A program made the position numbers and the translations under genes. From NCBI RefSeq assembly GCF_004000985.1, contig NZ_BIMH01000015.1:38138-102137 (forward strand): 64,000 nucleotides of DNA. The letters run 5' to 3'. Each line of letters begins with the position of its first letter. Position 1 is the first letter of the stretch. This DNA comes from Paenibacillus validus NBRC 15382 (lineage in GTDB: Bacteria > Bacillota > Bacilli > Paenibacillales > NBRC-103111). This document shows, piece after piece, positions 49,080-58,151 of the stretch. The notes under the pieces were generated by a model. The model had not been told where the DNA came from, made no database searches, and was given only the letters and a program-made list of their open reading frames with translations.

Positions 49080-50597
49080 ATGACGGAAACCCGTTATTTG
49101 CTTGAGATGAATCAAATTACGAAAGAATTTCCCGGCGTGAAGGCGCTGGACGGGGTCACCCTCAAGGTGCGCCCGGGTACGGTTCACGCGCTGATGGGGG
49201 AGAACGGCGCGGGTAAATCGACGCTGATGAAATGTTTATTCGGTATCTATAAGCCGGACGGCGGCGACATCATCCTGGAAGGCCGTCAAGTGAGCATTAA
49301 CCATTCGAAGGATGCGCTGAGTATGGGAGTCTCCATGATTCATCAAGAGCTGCATCCCGTTCCGTTCCGCAATGTGATGGAAAACATCTGGCTCGGCCGG
49401 TTTCCGGTGAAAGGCTTCGGGCCGTTCAAAATAGTCGATCATAAGAAAATGTATGAAGATACCGTCAAGCTTTTTCAAGACTTGGACATGGATATCGATC
49501 CGTACACGATCGTTCGCGAGCTGTCCGTGTCGAAAATCCAATCGCTCGAAATCGCCAAGGCCGTTTCCTTCCGATCCAAAGTCATTGTCATGGATGAGCC
49601 GACATCTTCCCTGACCGGCAACGAGGTCGAGCAATTATTTAAGATCATTCATCAATTGCGCAGTCGCGGCGTCTCCATTATTTATATCTCTCACAAAATG
49701 GAGGAGATTTTGCGGATTTCCGACGATGTCACGATCATGCGCGACGGCAGGCTGATCGGCACTTGGGAGGCCAAAGAGCTGACGACCGACCTGATCATTC
49801 AGCGAATGGTCGGACGCGATCTCAGTCAACGCTTCCCGGAACGGCATAATACGCCGGGCGACGTGCTGATGAAGGTAGACGGGCTGACGAGCCCGCACCC
49901 CAAATCGTTCCGCGACGTATCGTTCGAGCTGCGCAAAGGCGAGGTGCTCGGTGTCGGCGGATTGGTGGGCGCCCAGCGGACGGAGCTGATCGAAGCGTTG
50001 TTCGGTCTGCGCACGGTCGCTTCGGGCGAGATCCACATCCACGGGAAGAAAGTGAAGATCAAGACGCCGATCGACGCGAAGAAGCACAAGATCGCGCTGC
50101 TCACGGAAGAACGCCGGGTGACCGGGATTTTTCCGGTGCTGAACATTAAAGAGAACACGATCATCGCCAACCTGGACCGCTATTTGAATCCGTTGAAGCT
50201 GGTCAATGATCATAAAGCCCGGATCGATACGGATCAAAATATCGGGAAGCTGCGGGTCAAAACCCCGAATTACAAGACGCTGATCAAAAATTTATCGGGC
50301 GGCAATCAGCAAAAGGTGCTGCTTGCACGTTGGCTGCTTACCGAACCTGAAATTTTGATGCTGGACGAACCGACTCGCGGCATCGACGTCGGTGCGAAGT
50401 TCGAAATTTACTCGATCATTGCCGATCTGGCCAAGCAGGGCAAAAGTATCATCATGATTTCTTCGGAGATGCCCGAACTGCTCGGGATGTCGGACCGGAT
50501 CATGGTCATGTCTGACGGACGTCTGTCCGGCATTATAGACGGTGCTAAAGCGACCGAAGAAGAAATCATGCGCCTGGCTGCCAAGCACCTGGGTTAA
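49080..50597 (+). CDS. mglA: Galactose/methyl-galactoside ABC transporter, tandem ATP-binding protein MglA
   Basis: The 505-aa protein has two ATPase halves: Walker A GENGAGKST (about 42-50), LSVSKIQSLEIAKA and VIVMDEPTSSLTG in the first, then GVGGLVGAQRTELIEALFG, LSGGNQQKVLLARWLL and LMLDEPTRGIDVGAKFEIY in the second. This is the MglA/RbsA pattern, including the SKIQ variant of the first signature that is typical of MglA. It powers uptake of the MglB sugar. Start follows CAAGGAGGCGTTAATCA. Confidence 0.94.
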   Translation: MTETRYLLEMNQITKEFPGVKALDGVTLKVRPGTVHALMGENGAGKSTLMKCLFGIYKPDGGDIILEGRQVSINHSKDALSMGVSMIHQELHPVPFRNVMENIWLGRFPVKGFGPFKIVDHKKMYEDTVKLFQDLDMDIDPYTIVRELSVSKIQSLEIAKAVSFRSKVIVMDEPTSSLTGNEVEQLFKIIHQLRSRGVSIIYISHKMEEILRISDDVTIMRDGRLIGTWEAKELTTDLIIQRMVGRDLSQRFPERHNTPGDVLMKVDGLTSPHPKSFRDVSFELRKGEVLGVGGLVGAQRTELIEALFGLRTVASGEIHIHGKKVKIKTPIDAKKHKIALLTEERRVTGIFPVLNIKENTIIANLDRYLNPLKLVNDHKARIDTDQNIGKLRVKTPNYKTLIKNLSGGNQQKVLLARWLLTEPEILMLDEPTRGIDVGAKFEIYSIIADLAKQGKSIIMISSEMPELLGMSDRIMVMSDGRLSGIIDGAKATEEEIMRLAAKHLG

Positions 50598-50613
50598 CGG
50601 AGGGAATAGGAAC

Positions 50614-51624
50614 ATGGATACAAAAAAACTAACCGGGTTCGTCACCCAAAACGCCATTTACATCGTGTTGATCCTGCTGGTGGTCGGGATTGCCTTTAAA
50701 GATCCGCGCTTTTTGTCCGTCGATATTCTCCGGGATATTTTGCTGCAAAACTCGACGCGGGCCATTATCGCTCTAGGGGCCGCCTTCATCCTGATTACGG
50801 GCGGCACCGACTTGTCCTCCGGACGCGTCGTTGGTTTATCGGCGGTGTTGTCGGCCTCGATGCTGCAGATCAGCGATTACCCGAGACGCTTCTTCCCCGA
50901 CCTGCCTGAGCTGTGGGTAGGGCTTCCGATTGTGTTCGGCATTCTCGCAGGCTTGATCGTCGGGCTTATCAACGGCTGGGTGGTGGCGAAGCTCAATGTG
51001 CCGCCGTTCATTGCCACCTTAGGCACGATGGTCATCGTATACGGCGTCAACTCGATTTACTTCGATATGAAACCGAACGAATCGCAGCCGATTGCAGGGT
51101 TGCGCAAAGATTTTACGGACATCGGATCCGGGTTTGTCGGGCCTAACGGGCCGTACTCCATTCCTTACATTGTCATTATCGCGGTCATCGTGTCGCTTAT
51201 CGTGTGGGTTATTTTCAATAAAACACGGCTGGGCAAAAACATGTACGCCATCGGCGGCAACGTGCAGGCGGCGACCGTATCCGGGATTAACGTTGCACGC
51301 AACCTGATCTACATCTACGCGATCGCAGGTGCGCTGTACGGCCTCGGCGGGGTTCTCGAAGCGGCGCGAACCGGCGGCGCGACGAACAACTACGGGAACA
51401 TGTATGAGCTTGACGCCATTGCGGCATGCGTTGTCGGGGGCGTATCGACGGCTGGCGGGATCGGTACGGTGCCGGGCGTGCTGGCCGGCGTGCTGATCTT
51501 CGGGGTCATCAACTACGGCTTGACCTTCGTCGGAGTGAGTCCTTACTGGCAATTGATTATTAAAGGCTTAATCATCGTCGCGGCGGTCGCTTTCGACATC
51601 CGCAAATACTTGGCTAAGAAATAA
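50614..51624 (+). CDS. mglC: Galactose/methyl-galactoside ABC transporter permease MglC
   Basis: The ATG after ACGGAGGGAATAGGAAC gives 336 aa with eight to ten helices. IIALGAAFILITGGTDLSSGRVVGLSAV, GLINGWVVAKLNVPPFIATLGTM and MYAIGGNVQAATVSGINV, then YELDAIAACVVGGVSTAGGIGTVPGV, are characteristic of MglC/RbsC permeases. The gene is 16 bp after mglA and is followed by a terminator, ending the mglBAC operon. Confidence 0.94.
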   Translation: MDTKKLTGFVTQNAIYIVLILLVVGIAFKDPRFLSVDILRDILLQNSTRAIIALGAAFILITGGTDLSSGRVVGLSAVLSASMLQISDYPRRFFPDLPELWVGLPIVFGILAGLIVGLINGWVVAKLNVPPFIATLGTMVIVYGVNSIYFDMKPNESQPIAGLRKDFTDIGSGFVGPNGPYSIPYIVIIAVIVSLIVWVIFNKTRLGKNMYAIGGNVQAATVSGINVARNLIYIYAIAGALYGLGGVLEAARTGGATNNYGNMYELDAIAACVVGGVSTAGGIGTVPGVLAGVLIFGVINYGLTFVGVSPYWQLIIKGLIIVAAVAFDIRKYLAKK

Positions 51625-51636
51625 TGATGGACAGAG

Positions 51637-51665
51637 GCTGCCAGCGGGAAACTGGCAGCTTTTTT
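51637..51665 (+). terminator. Terminator after mglBAC
   Basis: GCTGCCAG, seven-base loop, CTGGCAGC followed by six T; 13 bases after the mglC stop. Confidence 0.92.
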
Positions 51666-51733
51666 AACAATAGCGGTTGGCGGTGAGGGTGTGCCGGCAT
51701 ATCCGACATGACCGTAAAGGGGGCGCTGTCAGC

Positions 51734-53419
51734 ATGACGTTGAGACAAAAAGTGGTTGGTGTTTTTATCGTCATTTCGTTGCTCGTTACTTTGAACAGCT
51801 TGTTTTCATTCTTATTCTTAAAGCAGATGCAAGGCTCCTACAAGTCCTTGATCGACAGGGGACTAGCCGTTCTTGAGCAGGTCGGGGGCATCCGCGAACA
51901 GACGGAACGGCAAAACTCGCTGCTGTTCGGCCTGTTGGTCGATCCGTCGAAGGAGAAAGAACAGGTTCTTGCAACCGTGAATGCGAAGTTGTCGGAATCG
52001 ATCGCGCAGCTCGAGCAGCTGTCGGAAACCGATGAAGAGCGGAGCGAGGTGCGGAAGCTGGCCGAAGCGAACGCCACGTTCGCCCGTTTGACGCAGAAAA
52101 TTACGGATTACCTCAACCGGGGTGAGCCGGGGCTTGCGAGGACGGAAGCGTTAATGTGGTCGATCCCGTTGTCGGAAACGTTGACCCAATCCTCGACGCG
52201 CATTCAACAGATCGAGCAGCAGCTGATGACGGGGAAGCAAGCGGCGAACGAGCAGTTGGTTGCGAAGACGATCCGCTCGCTGATGGGGGTAAGCGCCGCT
52301 GCGTTGGCGTTCGCTATAGCAGCCGGATTTCTGCTCTCGCGCTTTATCGTCAAGCCGCTTCGCGCTATGGCGCAGGCGGCCGCGGCTATCGCGTCCCGCG
52401 ATTTGACGGTTTCCGATATCCAAGTGACAAGCCGCGACGAGATAGGCAAGCTGGCGTCGGCCTTTAATGGAATGAAAGCGGAGCTGCGGACCATGGTCAT
52501 GGAGCTGACCGAGCATGCGGAAGAGGTGGCGGGCGCTGCTGAGCGGCTGAGCGGCAGCTCGGAGCAGGTCAGCCATTCGCTTGAGCGGATCACGGAGATC
52601 GTCGGGGATATCGCAACCGGCACGTCGGAGCAGATGCAATCCGTCAACGAAAGTGTCTCTTTGATGGAAACGATGTCGCGTTCCGTCGATCACATCGCCG
52701 GTGCGACAACAACGGCGGATGCCAAATCGTCGGCCGCCCTTACAACCGCGGCCGGGGGCAGACAAGCCATCGCCACCGTAAGCGGGCAAATGGACTCGAT
52801 CCGCAGCACGATGACCGTCATGGCCGAAGGCGTCTCGCGGTTAGGCAGCCGGACGATGGAGATCATGAAGGTGAACGAAGCGATCGCCGCCATCGCGAAG
52901 CAAACGAACATGCTGGCGCTGAACGCATCGATCGAATCGGCGCGAGCCGGCGAAGCGGGCAAAGGCTTCGCGGTCGTCGCGGAAGAAGTGCGTAAGCTGG
53001 CCGTTCAGACGTCCGCCGCAGCCGGCAAGGTTGTGGAGATGATAGCAGGCATTTCACAAGAGAAGGACCGGGTTATCGCCTCGACGCAAACGGGGTTGCG
53101 CGAGGTGGAAACCGGTATGGACGTCGTGCGGCACGCAGGCGACGCGTTTCACCGCATCCAGCAGTCCGTCGAAGAAGCGGCGCTCTGCATCGGCGAAGCG
53201 GGCGATCAGTCCGGGCACGTCGTGCGGCAATCGCACAGCGTCGTAGACAAGGTGCGGCAGGTACAGACGATTGCCGAAAGGGCCGTAGCGCATACGCAGG
53301 ATGTCTCAGCGAGCGTAGAGGAGCAGTACGCCTCGATGGAGGAGGTGGTTTCATCGGCCGAGGTGCTGCATACGATGTCCGGCCGGTTGTCCGCCCTGAT
53401 CGGCCAATTCCGGGTGTAA
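51734..53419 (+). CDS. Methyl-accepting chemotaxis protein
   Basis: The ATG after AAAGGGGGCGCTGTCAGC gives 561 aa. Helix 1 is at about residues 8-30, an extracellular four-helix-type sensor at about 31-190, helix 2 at about 190-215, and HAMP at about 215-270 ([20 protein letters not shown]). The cytoplasmic signalling domain contains the hairpin tip [40 protein letters not shown]. The next gene lies on the other strand. Placed just after mglBAC it may respond to the MglB sugar, but no direct evidence for the ligand is visible. Confidence 0.92.
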   Translation: MTLRQKVVGVFIVISLLVTLNSLFSFLFLKQMQGSYKSLIDRGLAVLEQVGGIREQTERQNSLLFGLLVDPSKEKEQVLATVNAKLSESIAQLEQLSETDEERSEVRKLAEANATFARLTQKITDYLNRGEPGLARTEALMWSIPLSETLTQSSTRIQQIEQQLMTGKQAANEQLVAKTIRSLMGVSAAALAFAIAAGFLLSRFIVKPLRAMAQAAAAIASRDLTVSDIQVTSRDEIGKLASAFNGMKAELRTMVMELTEHAEEVAGAAERLSGSSEQVSHSLERITEIVGDIATGTSEQMQSVNESVSLMETMSRSVDHIAGATTTADAKSSAALTTAAGGRQAIATVSGQMDSIRSTMTVMAEGVSRLGSRTMEIMKVNEAIAAIAKQTNMLALNASIESARAGEAGKGFAVVAEEVRKLAVQTSAAAGKVVEMIAGISQEKDRVIASTQTGLREVETGMDVVRHAGDAFHRIQQSVEEAALCIGEAGDQSGHVVRQSHSVVDKVRQVQTIAERAVAHTQDVSASVEEQYASMEEVVSSAEVLHTMSGRLSALIGQFRV

Positions 53420-53483
53420 TCTCGAGAGTCAGGCTGCAGGCGCAACCGGATGTCTCCAAGCAAGCGTCCTGTACAGCGCCCCG

Positions 53484-53507
53484 AGCCCGCGCTTGCAAGC
53501 ACGGGCT
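53484..53507. repeat. Inverted repeat between MCP and VanY-like genes
   Basis: AGCCCG and CGGGCT flank a self-complementary GCTTGCAAGC core. There is no clear U-run. It lies between two convergent genes and may be a weak bidirectional terminator. Confidence 0.4.
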
Positions 53508-53533
53508 ATACAGCACCGGGCCTAGCAGCAGCG

Positions 53534-54451
53534 TTACTTTGCCTTGTTCACCGGGACGCCCTTGGCTGTGTACTCCTCCAGCGTCAGCCCTTGCTTCACG
53601 ATATCCTTGGCGAGATCCACGCCGACATAACGCAAATGCCACGGCTCGTACTGGTAGCCGGTAATGGCTTCCTTGCCTTTCGGGTAGCGGATGATGAAGC
53701 CGTATTCGTGGGCATGCTCCGCCAGCCATTTGGCTTCTTGGGTCGCGCCGAAGCAGTCTTGGGCCGGACATTTGCCGTTGCTGCCGGCAACGTCGATGGC
53801 CAGCCCCGTTTCGTGCTCGCTGTGGCCGGGCTTGGCGCTGTATTTGTTCGCCTTTACTTCCCCTTCCTGCTTCACGTAGTTGTTGTAGAGGGCCGTTTGC
53901 GTTTCGTGCGAACGGTAGGCGGATACACCGGCCAGCGGTAGTCCGGCATCCTTAGCGGCCTGGAACAGTTTCTCCAGGGCAGCGGCCGCTTCCTTGCGCA
54001 TTTTGCGTTTCTCCAGCTTTTCCTTGAACGTAAAAGGCACGTTCGGATCGACCAGATCCTGCGGCTTGTAGTCTTCCGGCAGCTTGGAGGTTTTGTTGAC
54101 GAGCACAGCGATCTCCGCAGGCTTAGCGACCACTTGAACGGCCTCGCCCTTGGAAGCGCCGGGTGCAGTCGAGCTGCCGCCTGCCCCTTTGGGGTCCGGC
54201 TTTGTGTTCGTACTGTCTGTCCCTGGCGCCGGTGCTGCCGGCTGAGCGGGCTTCGTCCCGGCGTCGCCGCCCGATGCTTGCGGATTCGTGCCGTTCGCGC
54301 CGGAGTTCGGCGCTTCCGAAGCAGGGGGCGTTGTCGGAACGGCGGTTTGTCCCGCCGCGTTCTGGGAAGACGCATCGCCGCAGCCGGAAGCGATAACCAG
54401 CAGGCAGGCGAGTGCGCCCACCGTATACCAGGTGGGTCGAGCATTTCGCAT
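53534..54451 (-). CDS. D-alanyl-D-alanine carboxypeptidase lipoprotein (VanY/LdcB type, peptidase M15)
   Basis: The 305-aa protein has a lipobox IASGC (Cys24) and then about 75 residues of Ala/Pro/Gly/Thr-rich linker. The M15B peptidase domain follows (about 150-300): SAYRSHETQTALYNNYV, KPGHSEHETGLAIDV (zinc His and Asp), and ITGYQYEPWHLRYVG (Glu and zinc His). It trims D-Ala or similar from peptidoglycan stem peptides outside the membrane. No van regulators or ligases are near, so general wall maturation is more likely than glycopeptide resistance. Confidence 0.9.
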   Translation of the reverse strand: MRNARPTWYTVGALACLLVIASGCGDASSQNAAGQTAVPTTPPASEAPNSGANGTNPQASGGDAGTKPAQPAAPAPGTDSTNTKPDPKGAGGSSTAPGASKGEAVQVVAKPAEIAVLVNKTSKLPEDYKPQDLVDPNVPFTFKEKLEKRKMRKEAAAALEKLFQAAKDAGLPLAGVSAYRSHETQTALYNNYVKQEGEVKANKYSAKPGHSEHETGLAIDVAGSNGKCPAQDCFGATQEAKWLAEHAHEYGFIIRYPKGKEAITGYQYEPWHLRYVGVDLAKDIVKQGLTLEEYTAKGVPVNKAK

Positions 54452-54637
54452 GATGATAATTCCTTCTTTCGCAAGTGATGATATCTGTTAGACGGAACCG
54501 GTTCTCCAAAGGTTCCGGTTCTTGTGCCCGAATCCTTCTATTGTACCGCTCAGCGTCCGGCGATTCAACGGATCGATCCGCGTCTCTTGCCGAAGTTGCC
54601 GAGGTGGCGTACATTTAGACTAAAAAGGTTGAAGAAC

Positions 54638-55348
54638 ATGACGACGAAAGAGAAGTCGGCGGAGCTGGAGCCCCGGATTTATACGGATAAGCTGGAGGCT
54701 TGGTTAAGGCCGCATGCCGATGAGGAAAAGGCGGGACCGATGCGGGCCTATATGCGGGATCAGTTCGCTTTTCTGGGCATTCGGTCGCCGGAGCTAAAGC
54801 AGCTGATGCGCGAATTTATCAAGGAGCATGGAATTCCCGTCGGGGACCGGCTGCAGGAAACATTGCGCATGCTATGGCGTCTGCCGGAGCGGGAGTTCCA
54901 GTACGCGGCCCTGGTGCTGCTGGACAAGCGGGAGCGGACCTTGTCCGCGGAGCACCTCGCGCTGCTTGAAGAGCTGATTGTAACGAAGCCGTGGTGGGAT
55001 ACGGTCGATCTGTTGGCCGGCCATGCGGTAGGCGCCATCCTGAGCAGACGTCCCGATCTGATCGAGACCTATGCGGACAGGTGGATAAACTCCGATTCGA
55101 TGTGGCTGCAGCGCACGGCGCTTCTGTTTCAGCTCCGGTACAAGTCCGGTACGGACGCGGAGTTGTTATTCCGGTTAATCCGGCAGTGCGCCGATTCGAA
55201 GGAGTTTTTCATCCGCAAGGCGATCGGCTGGGCGCTGCGCGAGTATTCCAAAACAGACGAGACTGCGGTGCGCCGCTTCGTGGCCGAGACGGCGCTCTCT
55301 CCGCTCAGCGCCCGGGAGGCGCTGAAGTACATGGACCGCAAACGCTGA
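54638..55348 (+). CDS. DNA alkylation repair protein (AlkD-like HEAT-repeat glycosylase)
   Basis: The ATG after AAAAAGGTTGAAGAAC gives 236 aa. AYMRDQFAFLGIRSPELKQLMREF, LWRLPEREFQYAALVLLDK, KPWWDTVDLLAGHAVG and FIRKAIGWALREYSKTD are hallmarks of AlkD-type proteins built of HEAT-like repeats. They excise bulky or positively charged N-alkylated bases without base flipping. The Trp and Asp of WWDTVD are the catalytic-site residues. The gene is monocistronic and convergent with a nitroreductase gene 14 bp away. Confidence 0.92.
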   Translation: MTTKEKSAELEPRIYTDKLEAWLRPHADEEKAGPMRAYMRDQFAFLGIRSPELKQLMREFIKEHGIPVGDRLQETLRMLWRLPEREFQYAALVLLDKRERTLSAEHLALLEELIVTKPWWDTVDLLAGHAVGAILSRRPDLIETYADRWINSDSMWLQRTALLFQLRYKSGTDAELLFRLIRQCADSKEFFIRKAIGWALREYSKTDETAVRRFVAETALSPLSAREALKYMDRKR

Positions 55349-55362
55349 ATCGTACGGAACCG

Positions 55363-56097
55363 TTAATCGAGCCGAAACCCTTGTCCCTCCAAAAACGGCC
55401 GAATGTGCGCCCGCACCGGCTTCCGGTACTTGTCCGCAATGCCGCGCGACCAGTTCGTTAACGTCCGGCCTTGCGTACGTACTTTGTAATATTCGTGCAT
55501 CGTGCGGTCGTAAGCCTCTATGCCGCTGCGGACGGCTTCGTCGCTATAGGCGTTCTCGTGCAGCAGGCCTGCAAGCGGCAGCCGGGGGCGAATCGTCGGC
55601 TCCTGATCGGGGACGCCGATGCACAGCCCGAAGATCGGATAGACTAGCTGCGGCAGCTCGAGCAGCCGGCTGACTTCATCGGGCGCGTTGCGGATGCCGC
55701 CGATGTAACAGACGCCGAGGCCGAGCGATTCGGCGGCTACGGCGGCATTTTGCGCGGCGAGCGCGGCGTCGACGGTGGCGACGATGAAGCTTTCGGCGTT
55801 CTGATGGAACGGCTCGCCGTGCTGCGCTGTGGCGATCTGCAGCCGGTTCAGGTCGGCGCAGAAGACCAGGAACATGCCGTTATGCGCCACGTACGTTTGA
55901 TTGCCGGCGAGGCGGGCGAGCGTTTGTTTTTTATCCGGATCGGACACCGCGACGATGCTGTATGCTTGCACGTTGCTGGATGACGACGCCATCTGGGCCG
56001 AGGTCACGATCGCCTCGAGCTGTTCCTTTCGCAGTGGAATGTCTTTGAATTTGCGGATGGAACGGTGGCTTTGCAGCAGCTGAATGACGGCATTCAT
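55363..56097 (-). CDS. NfsA/NfrA-type flavin nitroreductase
   Basis: The 244-aa protein begins NAVIQLLQSHRSIRKFKDIPL with the FMN-binding SHRSIR (about 10-15), typical of the NfsA/FRP/NfrA group. It also has SAQMASSSSNVQAYSIV, GVCYIGGIRNAPDEVSRLL and a Tyr-Xn-Arg-rich C-terminus with NWSRGIADKYRKP. These are homodimeric FMN enzymes that reduce flavins, quinones or nitro compounds with NAD(P)H. Start has GGAGGTACACGTTCC upstream. Physiological substrate unknown. Confidence 0.88.
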   Translation of the reverse strand: MNAVIQLLQSHRSIRKFKDIPLRKEQLEAIVTSAQMASSSSNVQAYSIVAVSDPDKKQTLARLAGNQTYVAHNGMFLVFCADLNRLQIATAQHGEPFHQNAESFIVATVDAALAAQNAAVAAESLGLGVCYIGGIRNAPDEVSRLLELPQLVYPIFGLCIGVPDQEPTIRPRLPLAGLLHENAYSDEAVRSGIEAYDRTMHEYYKVRTQGRTLTNWSRGIADKYRKPVRAHIRPFLEGQGFRLD

Positions 56098-56322
56098 GGA
56101 ACGTGTACCTCCAGGTTTATTTTGTCATATGCTTCCATATTATCGAAATCGTTATTCCGCCGTCAAACCGGCAGCTCGCGAGCCCGGGCACAGACGCGGC
56201 AGGGTGCCGTTTTTCCCGCAGGAGAAGGCGGGGGAGGCGGCGCTCCGGCGTGTTTTTTCATAGACAATGCGATATAATGGGACTCGTACCCAGCGTGCGA
56301 TTGCGAAAGGAGACACTTACTT

Positions 56323-56817
56323 ATGGCAGGCAGGAAAGAAGACGAACTGGACTTGACGCTGCTCGGCAACGAGAAAACGAAATACCCGATGGAGTATGCG
56401 CCGCAAATGCTCGAGTCCTTCGATAATAAACATCCTTACCGGGACTATTTTGTGAAGTTTAACTGTCCGGAGTTCACCAGTCTGTGCCCGATTACGGGCC
56501 AGCCGGATTTCGCGACGATCTATATCAGCTACATCCCCGATATTCGGATGGTTGAGAGCAAGTCGCTGAAGCTGTACTTGTTCAGCTTCCGCAACCATGG
56601 CGATTTCCACGAAGACTGCATGAACATCATCATGAACGATCTGATCAAGCTGATGGACCCGAAATACATCGAAGTATGGGGCAAATTTACGCCGCGCGGG
56701 GGCATTTCAATCGATCCGTACTGCAATTATGGCCGCCCCGGCACCAAATACGAGCAAATGGCCGAGCATCGGCTGCTGAACCACGACTTGTATCCGGAAA
56801 AAGTCGACAACCGCTAA
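56323..56817 (+). CDS. queF: NADPH-dependent 7-cyano-7-deazaguanine reductase
   Basis: The 164-aa unimodular QueF has the catalytic Cys and Asp in [15 protein letters not shown], the NADPH-binding [21 protein letters not shown], and [12 protein letters not shown]. It reduces preQ0 to preQ1 in queuosine biosynthesis. It is transcribed alone from a promoter with a TATAAT box at 56273-56278, only 45 bases before the ATG. No queC/D/E genes are in the window. Confidence 0.95.
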   Translation: MAGRKEDELDLTLLGNEKTKYPMEYAPQMLESFDNKHPYRDYFVKFNCPEFTSLCPITGQPDFATIYISYIPDIRMVESKSLKLYLFSFRNHGDFHEDCMNIIMNDLIKLMDPKYIEVWGKFTPRGGISIDPYCNYGRPGTKYEQMAEHRLLNHDLYPEKVDNR

Positions 56818-56847
56818 AGGTTGGCGCTGCGAGAGGAGACGGCTGCG

Positions 56848-57858
56848 ATGTTGAAGCTGGGCATATTGGATCAATCGCCGGTGTTCCCCGGCTATCAGGC
56901 GGGCGACGCGATTCGGCATACCGTCGAATTGGCGAAACAGACCGAGCGCTGGGGCTACTCGCGCTTCTGGGTGTCGGAGCATCACGACACGTCGCGACTG
57001 GCCGGCTCATCGCCGGAGGTGCTGCTCGCGGCGCTCGGCGCGCACACGTCGCGCATCCGCATCGGCTCGGCCGGCGTGCTGCTGCCGCACTACAGCCCGT
57101 TCAAGGTCGCGGAAAATTTCCGCGTCCTTGAAGCGCTGTATCCCGGCCGCGTCGATCTCGGCATCGGCCGGGCCCCCGGCGGGATGCCGATCGCTTCGCA
57201 GGCGCTGCGCTACGGGCGGCCGAAGGAGCGGGATGAGCTGTTCGGCGAGACGCTGCGCGACTTGGCCGGATTTTTAAGCGACCGGCTGGAGCCCGGCCAC
57301 CGGTTCGAGGGCGTGCGCGCGGCTCCGCTGGTGGAGACGGCGCCCGACATTTGGCTGCTCGGCTCGAGCGGCTTCAGCGCGGAACGCGCGGCCGAGCTTG
57401 GGGCGGCGTTCTCGTTCGCCCATTTCATTAACGGCGACGGCGGCCATGAGGCGATGCGGCGTTATTTCGCCGATTACCGGCCGGGGCCGCTCGGCCGCGC
57501 TCCCCGCGCGAATGTATGCGTGATGGTCATCTGCGCCGATACCGAAGAGGAAGCGGAGCGGATCGCCGTGCCGCTCGATCTGTCGATCCTGCTGCGCGAG
57601 CAGGGCCAATTTCAGCGGCCGTTCCCGACCTACGAGGAGGCCGTCGCCTACCCGTACACGGAGTGGGACCGGATGCGCATCCAAGTGAACCGGAACCGGA
57701 TGATCGTCGGCGATCCCAAGCAGGCGAAAGCGCGTATGCTTGCGTTCAGCGAGGAGTACGGGGTGAACGAGCTCATCGTCGTCACCGTCACGGCCGATCC
57801 GCAAGCCCGGCTGCGCTCCTACGAGCTGCTCGCGGAGGCGTTCGCGCTGCGCGGTTGA
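56848..57858 (+). CDS. Luciferase-like (LLM class) flavin-dependent oxidoreductase
   Basis: The ATG after GAGAGGAGACGGCTGCG gives 336 aa. ILDQSPVFPGYQAGDAIRHTVELAKQTERWGYSRFWVSEHH, RIRIGSAGVLLPHYSPFKVAENFRVLEALYPGRVDLGIGRAPG and IWLLGSSGFSAERAAELG are typical of YwcH/YhbW-type TIM-barrel flavin monooxygenases. It probably uses FMNH2 supplied by a reductase; substrate unknown. It starts 30 bp after queF and may be read from the same transcript, though no functional link is evident. Confidence 0.9.
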   Translation: MLKLGILDQSPVFPGYQAGDAIRHTVELAKQTERWGYSRFWVSEHHDTSRLAGSSPEVLLAALGAHTSRIRIGSAGVLLPHYSPFKVAENFRVLEALYPGRVDLGIGRAPGGMPIASQALRYGRPKERDELFGETLRDLAGFLSDRLEPGHRFEGVRAAPLVETAPDIWLLGSSGFSAERAAELGAAFSFAHFINGDGGHEAMRRYFADYRPGPLGRAPRANVCVMVICADTEEEAERIAVPLDLSILLREQGQFQRPFPTYEEAVAYPYTEWDRMRIQVNRNRMIVGDPKQAKARMLAFSEEYGVNELIVVTVTADPQARLRSYELLAEAFALRG

Positions 57859-58010
57859 GCGCGCCGGTCACGGTGACGTCTAGCCGGGCGCAGCAGTGCG
57901 GCGCATGCCGCCGCTGCGAAACCCGGTGCATGCAGCTCGCATCGCTGGCTTTCGCCGGAATTGGCGGAACGCCGGTATCTGCATTTGGCTGGAATCAGGC
58001 AGCTAAATCG

Positions 58011-58100
58011 AAATAGCGGAACAGAGGTATCTTATTCGCCGCCAAAACGGGCCTTGAGCCCTGACTTTTGGAACAATAAGGTATCACCGTTCCGCTATTT
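58011..58100. repeat. Dispersed palindromic repeat, second copy (AAATAGCGGAAC ends)
   Basis: 90-bp unit with terminal inverted repeats AAATAGCGGAAC / GTTCCGCTATTT and a second inner pair, GGTATCTTATT / AATAAGGTATC. Its ends match those of the unit at 18043-18151. A degraded further piece (GGCGGAAC...GGTATCTGCATTTG) lies at about 57963-57988. The whole intergenic stretch 57859-58146 holds no gene. Confidence 0.7.
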
Positions 58101-58126
58101 TTGTTAAGTACGGCTCATTCCGTGGG

Positions 58127-58151
58127 AATAGCGAACGTTAGTTCCGCTATT
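58127..58151. repeat. Mini copy of the AAATAGCGGAAC repeat
   Basis: AATAGCGAAC, GTTA, then GTTCCGCTATT: only the two ends of the repeat joined. It overlaps the stop codon of the leftward deacetylase gene. Confidence 0.6.

Noticed and set aside
53534..54451. Glycopeptide-resistance vanY
   Set aside because: The domain is VanY-like but there are no vanR/S/H/A/X genes nearby. Lone LdcB/VanY-type carboxypeptidases are common in Bacillales wall metabolism.
56100..56322. PreQ1 riboswitch upstream of queF
   Set aside because: A TATAAT box lies only 45 bases before the start codon, leaving no room. The small CGGCA/TGCCG-TTTTT hairpin near 56197 lies upstream of it and no preQ1 core sequence was found.
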